A stretch of 17,869 nt of DNA from positions 1 through 17,869 of the forward strand of contig CAAGAU010000035.1 of NCBI GenBank assembly GCA_900767885.1, written 5' to 3'. The notes under the pieces were generated by a model. That model made no database searches and was not told the DNA's origin. It worked only from the letters and a program-made list of their open reading frames with translations. The stretch is from Clostridia bacterium (lineage in GTDB: Bacteria; Bacillota; Clostridia; Christensenellales; Borkfalkiaceae). Both the position numbers and the translations under genes were made by a program. The first letter of the stretch is position 1, and each line of letters starts with the position of its first letter. This document shows, one piece after another, positions 1 to 7,707 of this stretch.

Positions 1-413
1 GGGATATTTCGCTTGCGCTCAATATGACGTACTTTTTTTACACGTCATTCTGAACGAAGTGAAGAATCCCACCGAAGAACCGACAGTACATATGGTATTC
101 ACTTGGGTCGTGGGATATTTCGCCTACGCTCAATATGACGTACTTTTTTTACACGTCATTCTGAACGACAGTGAAGAATCCCACCGAAGAACCGACAGTG
201 CATATAATATTCACTTAGGTCGTGGGATATTTCGCTTAAGCTCAATTTGACGTGCTTTTTTGTTTTATGTCATTCTGAACGAAGTGAAGAATCCCACCGA
301 AGAACTGACAGTGCATATGGTATATTCACTTGGGTCGTGGGATATTTCGCCTGCGCTCAATTTGACGTGAGGGAAAGGGATATTTCGCTTGCGCTCAATA
401 TGACGCACTTTTT
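1..413. repeat. Tandem/dispersed repeat block with palindromic arms
   Basis: This block has no convincing gene. Arm B (starts GGGATATTTCGC, ends CAATATGAC or CAATTTGAC) occurs at 1-28, 112-139, 224-251, 339-366 and 377-404. Arm A (starts GTCATTCTGAACGA, ends GAAGAATCCC) occurs at 44-70, 155-182 and 269-295. Arm A is an imperfect reverse complement of arm B, so each B-A pair (1-70, 112-182, 224-295) can fold into a hairpin of about 70 nt around a T-rich loop. Pairs are separated by about 42 bases (ACCGAAGAACCGACAG...), giving a period of 111-115 bp. The last two B arms lack an A partner. Short open frames here (59-250, 247-465) translate the repeat itself and are not credible genes. From memory, similar GTCATTCTGA...GAATCCC elements are scattered through many bacterial genomes; their function is unknown. 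Confidence 0.85.
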
Positions 414-414
414 G

Positions 415-470
415 CTTCCTCCTTCGGGGGAAGTGTCGGCAACGCCGACGATAGGGGATAAATAACCCTT
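415..470. repeat. Second palindromic repeat-like element (two adjacent hairpins)
   Basis: Two small hairpins lie side by side. The first, 415-433, pairs CTTCCTCC with GGGGGAAG (8 bp with one G-U) around TTC. The second, 435-449, pairs GTCGGC with GCCGAC around AAC. They are followed by ATAGGGGATAAATA. There is no T-run behind either, so they are not ordinary terminators. The combination resembles a second family of dispersed intergenic elements that I recall from Clostridia, abutting the first repeat block. The assignment is by appearance only. Confidence 0.45.
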
Positions 471-547
471 GCGGCGGAAAAATCGGTCGTAACGATTATT
501 TTTCACTTTACGTTTTTTATTTCATTATATAATGCATTTAAAAAAAC

Positions 548-576
548 TTGAAAAAAAAGTTCGTTTATGGTAAAAT
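548..576 (+). promoter_or_regulatory. Sigma-A type promoter of the parE-parC operon
   Basis: The -35 box TTGAAA (548-553) and -10 box TAAAAT (571-576) are separated by exactly 17 bases. The predicted start at about 583 leaves a leader of about 38 nt with an AAGGAG ribosome-binding site at 609-614, six bases before the ATG. A second -10-like TATAAT lies at 528-533 but has no well-spaced -35 box. Confidence 0.7.
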
Positions 577-620
577 AGATAGGTAATAGTCTTATTATAA
601 TATACTTTAAGGAGAAAATA

Positions 621-2582
621 ATGTCCGAAAAGACTTATAATTCGCAAGATATAAAAATCCTCGAAGGACTCGAGGCGGTAAGGGTAAGACCGGGTATGTA
701 TATCGGTTCTACCGGCCCCAGGGGATTGCATCATATCTTATGGGAAATAGTTGACAACGCCGTGGACGAGGCGGCAAACGGTTTCGCCGACGACATCGAG
801 GTTGTGCTGTATAAGGACGGCAGCGTTTCGGTAGAAGATAACGGCAGGGGTATCCCCACGGATATACACAAACAAGCGGGTGTTTCGGGCGTACAGGTAG
901 TATTCACCCAACTTCACGCGGGCGGCAAATTCAATAACGAAAACTACAGTTTTTCGGGCGGCTTGCACGGCGTAGGCGCGTCGGTTACCAACGCTCTTTC
1001 CGAATGGCTCAAAGTAGAGGTCTACAACAAGACCGTATATTCTATGGAGTTTACGAGTCATTACGACCCGGTTAAAAAGAAGATAATTTCGGGCGACCCC
1101 GTCGCTCCGCTTAAAAACACGGGCGTAAAAACGGATAAAACGGGTACGCTCGTAAGATTCAAACCCGACAAACGCGTTTTCGAAACGGTGGAATTCAACC
1201 TTGAAACCATTGCCAAAAGGTTAAGAGAACTCGCGTTTTTAAACCGCGGTTTATCCATAAAACTTACCGATTTGCGCGATGACGATAAGTTTTATTCCAA
1301 AACTTTCAAGTACGACGGCGGTATTATTGATTACGTTTTGTATCTCAACGAAGGCAAGACCAAACTCTACGATCTGCCCGTTTACGGCAAAGCCGAAAAG
1401 GACGGAATACTCGTTGAGTTTGCCATTCAACATACCGACGGCTATACGGAAAGTGTGTTTTCGTTCGTCAACAACATTCCTACGCCCGAGGGCGGCACTC
1501 ACGAGGTCGGCTTTAAGTCCGCGCTCACCAAGGTGCTTAACGACTACGCCAAAAATAACAATTACGTAAAGGACAAGGACGCGCCGTTAATAGGCGAGGA
1601 CTTCCGCGAGGGTATGACCGCGCTTTTATCGGTTAAAATGAAAAGCGTGGAATTCGAGGGTCAGACCAAGACCAAACTCGGCAATCCCGAGGCGAAAACC
1701 GCGGTCGAAGCAGCCACGATGGAAGAATTCGACAAACTTGTTAAAAACAAGAAAAACAAGTCGATTTTCGAAGCCATGATGAAAAAGGCTCTCGGCGCGG
1801 CAAAAGCAAGAAACGCCGCTAAGCACGCAAAGGAACTCGCAAGGGCTACCAAAGGTGCGGATACCGCCAAACTCATAGGTAAACTCGCCGATTGTACGAG
1901 CAGAAAAGCCGAACTCAACGAGGTGTTTATAGTCGAGGGCGATTCCGCAGGCGGCAGCGCAAAGCAGGGCAGGGACAGACAGCATCAGGCGATATTGCCT
2001 CTTCGCGGTAAACCGTTGAACGCCGAAAAAAAGCGTATAGAAGAGGTGCTTAAAAACGAAGAAATCCGTACCATTATAAGCGCGCTCGGCACGGGTATAG
2101 GCAACGATTTCAATATAGAAAACCTCAATTACGATAAAGTTATTATCCTTTCCGACGCGGATCAGGACGGCGCGCACATAAGGGCTATACTTTTAACTTT
2201 CTTCTTCCGTTATATGAAAGAACTTATACAGGAAGGACACGTTTATATAGGTATGCCGCCCCTTTACAAGGTGTATAAAAAGGACGTTACCGTCTACGCT
2301 TACGACGATAACGAACTGCAAAAAGCCATAGACAAAGTAGGCAGAGGTTATCAACTTCAACGCTATAAAGGTCTGGGCGAAATGAATCCCGATCAGTTGT
2401 GGGATACCACTATGGACCCAAAAAAGCGCGTAATGACGCAGGTTACCATAGAGGACGCCGCCGAAGCGGAAAAACTCATTACCACACTTATGGGCGACGA
2501 CATCGAGGGCAGAAAAGCGTATATTTCCGAACATGCGGACTTCAATAAGGAAGATTCGTTTATGGACAAGGTATCGGTTTAA
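621..2582 (+). CDS. parE: Type IIA DNA topoisomerase subunit B (ParE/GyrB family, probably topoisomerase IV)
   Basis: ATPase subunit of a type IIA topoisomerase, acting in the cytoplasm with the next gene's product to pass one DNA duplex through another. The GHKL ATPase site is intact: N-box with E42 and N46, DNGRGIP at residues 73-79, and glycine lid GGLHGVG at 113-119. The transducer domain carries a QTKTKLG motif. The TOPRIM domain has EGDSAGGSAKQGRD from E439 and metal ligands D512, D514 and D516. At 653 residues it is close to Bacillus ParE (about 655). The start is fixed by AAGGAG six bases upstream and by the typical MS...LEGLEAVRVRPGMYIG N-terminus. GyrB and ParE are hard to separate by eye. 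The ParE call rests on the partner subunit lacking a GyrA-box and on the absence of dnaA/recF neighbours. Confidence 0.93.
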   Translation: MSEKTYNSQDIKILEGLEAVRVRPGMYIGSTGPRGLHHILWEIVDNAVDEAANGFADDIEVVLYKDGSVSVEDNGRGIPTDIHKQAGVSGVQVVFTQLHAGGKFNNENYSFSGGLHGVGASVTNALSEWLKVEVYNKTVYSMEFTSHYDPVKKKIISGDPVAPLKNTGVKTDKTGTLVRFKPDKRVFETVEFNLETIAKRLRELAFLNRGLSIKLTDLRDDDKFYSKTFKYDGGIIDYVLYLNEGKTKLYDLPVYGKAEKDGILVEFAIQHTDGYTESVFSFVNNIPTPEGGTHEVGFKSALTKVLNDYAKNNNYVKDKDAPLIGEDFREGMTALLSVKMKSVEFEGQTKTKLGNPEAKTAVEAATMEEFDKLVKNKKNKSIFEAMMKKALGAAKARNAAKHAKELARATKGADTAKLIGKLADCTSRKAELNEVFIVEGDSAGGSAKQGRDRQHQAILPLRGKPLNAEKKRIEEVLKNEEIRTIISALGTGIGNDFNIENLNYDKVIILSDADQDGAHIRAILLTFFFRYMKELIQEGHVYIGMPPLYKVYKKDVTVYAYDDNELQKAIDKVGRGYQLQRYKGLGEMNPDQLWDTTMDPKKRVMTQVTIEDAAEAEKLITTLMGDDIEGRKAYISEHADFNKEDSFMDKVSV

Positions 2583-2595
2583 GGAGGACGGGTAA

Positions 2596-5022
2596 ATGGA
2601 CGAAAGAAATAATATAATTGCCAGTCCTTTGGAGGACGTACTGCATAATTCGATGATACCTTACGCCGAGTACGTTATACTCGACCGTGCGTTGCCGCGT
2701 GTAGAGGACGGACTTAAACCCGTACAAAGAAGAATACTTTATTCTATGTACGACCTCGGCATACTTCCCGATAAGGGATATAAAAAGAGCGCGAGGGTAG
2801 TCGGCGACTGCCTTGCGAAATACCACCCCCACGGCGACACTTCGGTTTACGACGCAATGGTAAGGCTTGCACAGCCGTTCAATATGCGTATGACGCTTAT
2901 CGACGGACACGGCAACTTCGGTTCGGTGGACGGCGACGGAGCGGCGGCAATGAGGTATACCGAAGTTAAACTTCAGCCTCTTGCGCTCGAACTTATAGAG
3001 GGTATTGACAAAGACACGGTAAACTGGTCGCTCAACTTCGACGACTCTTTAAAAGAACCCGATACGCTTCCCGCGAGATTTCCAAATCTCCTCGTAAACG
3101 GCGCGACGGGTATAGCCGTAGGTCTTGCAACCAACATTCCCACGCATAATTTAGCCGAAGTTATCGACGGCGTAGTCGCGTATCTCGATAATCCCAAGAT
3201 TAAACTCGACGACATGATGAAGATAATCAAGGGACCGGACTTCCCCACGGGCGGTTATATAATCGCGGGCGACGAACTTAAGGCCGCTTACGAAACGGGC
3301 AAGGGCAAAATTCAACTGCGCGCCCGCATAAACGTAGAGGACGCCGAAAACGGCAAAAAGAGCATAGTTATAACCGAAATACCCTATCAGGTAAACAAAG
3401 CGCAACTTTTAAAGAAAATTGCCGATTTGCAGGAAACCGACAAAGACGCGCTTGCGGGTATTGCCTCGATAGCCGACGAGTCGGACAGATCGGGTATGCG
3501 CGCGGTTATAAAACTCAAAAAGGACGTAGACCCCAACCCGATAATAAAATACCTGTTAAAGTACACGCAGTTGCAGTGTTCTTTCGGTATAAACATGGTT
3601 GCCATAGCGGGCGGAAAACCCCGCCTTATGGGACTTCTGGATATAATATCGTACTACGTAGACTATCAGATAAACGTGGTTTTACGCCGTACTAAATACG
3701 ATCTCAACAAGGCGAAAGAGCGCGCGCATATTTTAGAAGGTCTTATAATAGCGGTAACCAATATCGACAAAGTCATAAAAATAATCAAGACTTCGCCCGA
3801 TACCCCCACCGCAAAGCAGAATTTGCGCGAGGCGTTCGACCTTTCGGATAAGCAGGCGCAAGCCATTCTCGATTTAAGACTTGCCCGTCTTACCCGTCTG
3901 GAAGTGGACAACCTTAAAGATGAACTCGCTCAACTTAAAAAACTCATAGCCGAACTTCAAGCCATAGTCGACAGCAAAAAATTGCAGAAAGACGTGGTTA
4001 AAAAGGAAATTCTCGTTATAAAAAAGAAGTATCGCGACGAGAGAAAGTCCGAGATAGTTTCGGTAGAGGAAGATATATCTTTCATTGCAAAGGCAGAGAA
4101 CAGAAAACTCGAAAATTACGTAGTCGGCATAAATTATAACGGACTCGTGCGTAAAGTAAAACTTTCGTCGTTCAAACGCACGGCGGCAAGTTTAACGCCT
4201 AAAAAATCCGAATTTATGCGAAGTTATACCGAGGCAACCGACGATCATCTTATTTATGCGTTCACAAATCTCGGCAACTGCTATCGCATAGACTGCGAAA
4301 AAATCCCCGAGGCGAGCGGCTCGGGCGGCGGCGTAAAATTCGATACGCTCGATAAGCAGATTCTTTCCAAAGAATACCCCGTCGCGCTGTACGCCATAAA
4401 GGATCTGGAAGTCCCCGCTGGCAGGTTGTATTTCTTCACCAAGCAAGGCGCGGTCAAACTTACGCCGTGGAGCGAGTACGCCGTTGCGAAGAGTTCTTTC
4501 GTTGCAATGAAACTCAAAGACGGCGACGAGGTGTTGTCCGTTCAGCAGGAATTGCCCGACGCAAACTTCTTCTTTGCGACAAAAACGGGTATGGGACTTC
4601 ATTGCGAGGATACTTTCAGCGAATATAAACGCGTTTCGGGCGGTATAGCGGGCGTGGACCTTTACGAGGGCGACGAGGTTATCTCGGTTACGCAAATCGA
4701 AAAGGAAAAAGACTACGAACTCGTAGTCGCGACGGAGTCCGGTACTTTCAAAAAAGTATATCTTTCGCTCGTAACCAAGTTGCCCAGAAACCGTAAGGGC
4801 GTCAGGATAGCCGACGTGGGCGACGAAAGCCTTAAACTCGCCGTTCCCGTTCTTCGCGGCGAAAAAATCTATCTTATGATAGAAGATTTCGACGGCAACA
4901 TGCTTTACGCCGATTCGGGTCAACTCGTGGTTGAAAGCAGAACGACCAAAGGCAAATCAATTGCGGCGCTGGGTATATTCCGCGCCAAAGGGGTGTGTTC
5001 CTTTCGCCTCAACGCAAAATAA
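2596..5022 (+). CDS. parC: Type IIA DNA topoisomerase subunit A (ParC/GyrA family, probably topoisomerase IV)
   Basis: Breakage-reunion subunit that cleaves DNA through a covalent tyrosine link. The catalytic pair R120-Y121 sits in AAMRYTE. The quinolone-pocket stretch HPHGDTSVYD has T82 and D86 at the positions of E. coli GyrA S83 and D87. The coiled-coil gate follows (about 360-480) and then a C-terminal beta-pinwheel (about 510-808). The gyrase-specific GyrA-box, Q(R/K)RGG(R/K)G, is not visible; the corresponding region reads SSFKRTAASLTPKKS. This favours a decatenating/relaxing topoisomerase IV over a supercoiling gyrase, although the N-terminal half looks GyrA-like. Length 808 fits ParC (about 806 in Bacillus). 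The gene begins 13 bases after parE, whose stop codon overlaps the AAGGAGG site (2581-2587), so the two are co-transcribed. Confidence 0.92.
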   Translation: MDERNNIIASPLEDVLHNSMIPYAEYVILDRALPRVEDGLKPVQRRILYSMYDLGILPDKGYKKSARVVGDCLAKYHPHGDTSVYDAMVRLAQPFNMRMTLIDGHGNFGSVDGDGAAAMRYTEVKLQPLALELIEGIDKDTVNWSLNFDDSLKEPDTLPARFPNLLVNGATGIAVGLATNIPTHNLAEVIDGVVAYLDNPKIKLDDMMKIIKGPDFPTGGYIIAGDELKAAYETGKGKIQLRARINVEDAENGKKSIVITEIPYQVNKAQLLKKIADLQETDKDALAGIASIADESDRSGMRAVIKLKKDVDPNPIIKYLLKYTQLQCSFGINMVAIAGGKPRLMGLLDIISYYVDYQINVVLRRTKYDLNKAKERAHILEGLIIAVTNIDKVIKIIKTSPDTPTAKQNLREAFDLSDKQAQAILDLRLARLTRLEVDNLKDELAQLKKLIAELQAIVDSKKLQKDVVKKEILVIKKKYRDERKSEIVSVEEDISFIAKAENRKLENYVVGINYNGLVRKVKLSSFKRTAASLTPKKSEFMRSYTEATDDHLIYAFTNLGNCYRIDCEKIPEASGSGGGVKFDTLDKQILSKEYPVALYAIKDLEVPAGRLYFFTKQGAVKLTPWSEYAVAKSSFVAMKLKDGDEVLSVQQELPDANFFFATKTGMGLHCEDTFSEYKRVSGGIAGVDLYEGDEVISVTQIEKEKDYELVVATESGTFKKVYLSLVTKLPRNRKGVRIADVGDESLKLAVPVLRGEKIYLMIEDFDGNMLYADSGQLVVESRTTKGKSIAALGIFRAKGVCSFRLNAK

Positions 5023-5461
5023 TAACGGTGCGGAAACGTCCGCCGTCGAGGTAATAACAAAGACGGCGGAAGTCAAGCCCGAAAAACCGAAAGAAATAAA
5101 AACCGATAAACCTGAAGTTCGTCAACCGGGCGCGGCGGAAAAGATAAACGAACTTACGCTTAAAGCGATAAGCGTAGTGCTTAACGCTTACGGCGAAGTT
5201 TCCGCTTTGCTCGGCGCGAGCGTCAGCAGGCAGGCGGTTGCAGACGATTGCAGGGCGTATATAAAAGGCAAACTCGTTTCGCTCGGCGAAAAGGGTATTG
5301 CGGCGGCGGAGGAGGTTTCGGCGTTAAGCGGCGTAAACGCAGGTTTTAATCAGACGCCCGTTTCGCTCAAACTCTGTATGCTTGCCGATAAACGCACGGA
5401 TAAAGGTTACGAAAAAGAATTTTTAAACGTCGTAACTCAGATTTCGGAGTCGATAGAATGA
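4961..5461 (+). CDS. Hypothetical protein, start uncertain
   Basis: I do not recognise this protein. The frame runs from inside the parC 3' end to a stop that overlaps the next ATG (ATGA at 5458-5461), which is good evidence that it is translated. The N-terminal part after the parC stop is low complexity, rich in Lys, Glu, Pro and Thr. The C-terminal 100 residues look helical and soluble (INELTLKAISVVLNAYGEVS...). There is no in-frame ATG or GTG near the beginning. I chose TTG at 4961 because AAAGG (4948-4952) lies eight bases upstream; TTG at 4931 is the other option and has no ribosome-binding site. Either start overlaps parC by 60-90 bases, which is unusual. No membrane segment or signal peptide is visible. 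Confidence 0.6.
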   Translation: MRRWVYSAPKGCVPFASTQNNNGAETSAVEVITKTAEVKPEKPKEIKTDKPEVRQPGAAEKINELTLKAISVVLNAYGEVSALLGASVSRQAVADDCRAYIKGKLVSLGEKGIAAAEEVSALSGVNAGFNQTPVSLKLCMLADKRTDKGYEKEFLNVVTQISESIE

Positions 5462-6258
5462 ATAATTTGGAGCAGACGCTGAAAAAAGTCAAATACTTTT
5501 TGCTCGATATGGACGGAACGGTCTATCTCGGCGACAAGGTGATAGGCGAAACGGATAAAACGCTCGATAAAATACGTCAGAGCGGCAGGAAGATTATATA
5601 TCTTACCAATAATTCTTCCAAAAGCCGAAAAACTTACGAGGACAAACTCAAAAAAATGAATTTGTATCGTAGCGGCGACGAAGTGTATTCTTCGGGAATG
5701 GCTGCGGCGGAATTTCTGGTAAGGGAGCGTAAGGATAAAACCGTATGCCTTTTAGGCACGGCGGCTTTAAAAGCGGAGTTTGAAGAAAAGGGAATAATTT
5801 TAACCGATAAAAACCCCGATATTTGCGTACTTGCCTACGATACGGAACTGACTTACGCCAAACTTTGCGCCTTTACGGACGGACTTTTCGGCGGCGCGGA
5901 ATATATCGCCACCCACCCTGACGCGGTTTGTCCCGCAGACGGGTATTCCGTTCCCGACGCGGGCGCGTTCGCCGCTATGATAGAGGTTGCCACGGGCAGA
6001 AAACCCGATAAAATCATAGGCAAGCCTTACACGGGTATGGGCGAAGAGTTAAAGTCGAGATTTTCGGCTGAAAACGACGAGTTTATAATGATAGGCGACA
6101 GGCTGCATACGGATATAGCCTTCGGCGTAAATTGCGGGTTTCATACCGCACTCGTTTTAAGCGGCGAATCCACGGCGGAGCAAGCCGCAAAATTAAAAGA
6201 TAAAAAACCCGAATTTATTTTAAATAAATTAGACGATATTTCAAATATAACATTATAA
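5458..6258 (+). CDS. HAD-superfamily phosphatase, NagD/HAD-IIA type
   Basis: Cytoplasmic sugar-phosphate or nucleotide phosphatase of the haloacid dehalogenase superfamily. Motif I is LLDMDGT with nucleophile D17 and acid D19. Motif II is LTNNSS with T50. Motif III lysine is K189 in IGKPY. Motif IV is MIGDRLHTDI with metal ligands D214 and D219. The long insertion between motifs II and III is the C2-type cap of NagD, AraL and PGP-like enzymes. Its 266 residues match that group (250-270). The substrate cannot be read from the sequence; the neighbouring glycerol-3-phosphate-dehydrogenase-like gene is compatible with a role in glycerol or glyceride phosphate metabolism, but that is inference. 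It overlaps the preceding gene by 4 bases. Confidence 0.9.
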   Translation: MNNLEQTLKKVKYFLLDMDGTVYLGDKVIGETDKTLDKIRQSGRKIIYLTNNSSKSRKTYEDKLKKMNLYRSGDEVYSSGMAAAEFLVRERKDKTVCLLGTAALKAEFEEKGIILTDKNPDICVLAYDTELTYAKLCAFTDGLFGGAEYIATHPDAVCPADGYSVPDAGAFAAMIEVATGRKPDKIIGKPYTGMGEELKSRFSAENDEFIMIGDRLHTDIAFGVNCGFHTALVLSGESTAEQAAKLKDKKPEFILNKLDDISNITL

Positions 6259-6273
6259 TATAAGGAGTTAAAT

Positions 6274-7707
6274 ATGGGTATGTCGGACGTTGCCGTTATC
6301 GGCGGCGGAGTAGTAGGGGCTTTCGTTTTAAGAAACCTCATGCGATATAAAGTAAAAGCCGTTATGCTTGAAAAAGAAGACGACGTATGTATGGGACAAA
6401 GTAAAGCCAACAGCGGCATAGTACATGCGGGATTCGACGCGGCGGAAGGCAGTTTAAAGGCTAAATTCAACGTGGAGGGCAATAAAATGATGCCCGCCAT
6501 AGCGCGCGAACTCGGCGTTAAGTACAAAAACAACGGTTCGCTCGTAGTTGCGTTTACTAAGGAAGATTTAAAAACGCTTGAACAACTCAAAGAGCGCGGC
6601 GAGAAAAACGGCGTCGAATGTATGGAGATTATCGGCAGGGAAAAACTTAAAGAGTTAGAGCCGAATATTTCCGATAACGCGCTCGGCGCGCTTTACGCAA
6701 AGAGCGGCGGAATAATCAGTCCTTACGAACTTACTATTGCGGCGATAGGCAACGCCATGGATAACGGCGCGAAACTTATCCGCAATTTCGAGGTCGCCAG
6801 GATTCAGGTCGAAGACGATCATTATTATATTTCGTCCAAGGGCGGTAACGAAATGCGCGCAAAAGTAATAATTAACTGCGCGGGACTCGGCAGCGAAAAA
6901 ATAGCCGCGCTTTGCGGCGACGAAATTCCCGTGCACGGCAGGCGCGGCGAGTATATTCTGCTCGACAAAAAAAGCGGCAAATTTGTAAATCATACGCTTT
7001 TCTTTACGCCGACCGCAAAAGGTAAAGGTATACTCGTTTCCGACACGGCAGACGGCAATCTTCTGCTCGGACCTACCGCCGACGAGGTTGAAAACGGCGA
7101 TACTTCCACCACCGCAGAAGGGCTTGCAACCATTATCGCCAAGGCTAACGAAATGTGTAAAAACGTACCTATATATAACTCTATTACCTCGTTCGCGGGG
7201 GTAAGAGCGTATAACGACAGGCACGATTTTATAATAGAAGAAAGCAAAAATATGCCGGGCGTGTTCCACCTCGTCGGCATAGAGTCCCCGGGACTTACTT
7301 CTTCTCCCGCAATAGGTAAGTACGTTGTCGAAAACCTCGTGTCGAAATATCTCGACCTTAAAAAGACTTCTAACTTTAACCCCGTGAGAGAACCCGATTA
7401 TTTCTTTAAAAATCTTTCGCTCGAAGAAAAAAACGAACTCATTAAAGAAGATCCCGCTTACGGCAGGGTTGTCTGCAGATGCGAAAGCATTACCGAGGGC
7501 GAAATTATAAGAGCGGTAAAAGAAAATCCCAAGGCCTACACCGTAGATGCGGTCAAACGCAGAACCCGCGCGGGTATGGGCAGGTGTCAGGGCGGTTTTT
7601 GCCAACCGAGCGTAGCCGAAATCATCGCGCGCGAAACGGGTATTCCTATGGAGGAAATTTCAAAGGGCGGTAAAGATTCCAAACTTTTGTCGGGGGTAAC
7701 CAAATGA
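6274..7707 (+). CDS. FAD-dependent oxidoreductase with BFD-like [2Fe-2S] domain (GlpA-like)
   Basis: First gene of a three-gene redox module. Residues 3-35 form an FAD-binding Rossmann fold (VAVIGGGVVGAF, with an acidic strand end at LEKE), followed by the DAO-type substrate domain found in anaerobic glycerol-3-phosphate dehydrogenase GlpA and L-2-hydroxyglutarate oxidase. The C-terminus carries a bacterioferritin-associated-ferredoxin-like cluster domain with C401, C403, C438 and C443 (CxC-x34-CxxxxC), a ligand set typical for [2Fe-2S]. The likely reaction is oxidation of glycerol-3-phosphate or a 2-hydroxyacid, passing electrons to the partner proteins. The start has AAGGAG (6262-6267) six bases upstream; ATG at 6280 is an alternative. 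It overlaps the next gene by 4 bases. No glycerol kinase or facilitator gene is visible nearby, so the substrate is not settled. Confidence 0.88.
   Translation: MGMSDVAVIGGGVVGAFVLRNLMRYKVKAVMLEKEDDVCMGQSKANSGIVHAGFDAAEGSLKAKFNVEGNKMMPAIARELGVKYKNNGSLVVAFTKEDLKTLEQLKERGEKNGVECMEIIGREKLKELEPNISDNALGALYAKSGGIISPYELTIAAIGNAMDNGAKLIRNFEVARIQVEDDHYYISSKGGNEMRAKVIINCAGLGSEKIAALCGDEIPVHGRRGEYILLDKKSGKFVNHTLFFTPTAKGKGILVSDTADGNLLLGPTADEVENGDTSTTAEGLATIIAKANEMCKNVPIYNSITSFAGVRAYNDRHDFIIEESKNMPGVFHLVGIESPGLTSSPAIGKYVVENLVSKYLDLKKTSNFNPVREPDYFFKNLSLEEKNELIKEDPAYGRVVCRCESITEGEIIRAVKENPKAYTVDAVKRRTRAGMGRCQGGFCQPSVAEIIARETGIPMEEISKGGKDSKLLSGVTK

Noticed and set aside
435..449. Rho-independent terminator before the parE operon
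   Set aside because: The GTCGGC/GCCGAC hairpin is followed by GATAGGGG instead of a T-run; it fits a dispersed repeat better.
59..465. Two short open frames (63 and 72 codons) in the repeat block
   Set aside because: They only translate the repeated units, have no ribosome-binding site, and their peptides repeat the same SEESHRRTDSA string.
1626..2177. Long minus-strand open frames opposite parE and opposite other large genes
   Set aside because: They are shadows of the coding strand: no ribosome-binding sites, no recognisable domains, and fully inside well-supported genes.
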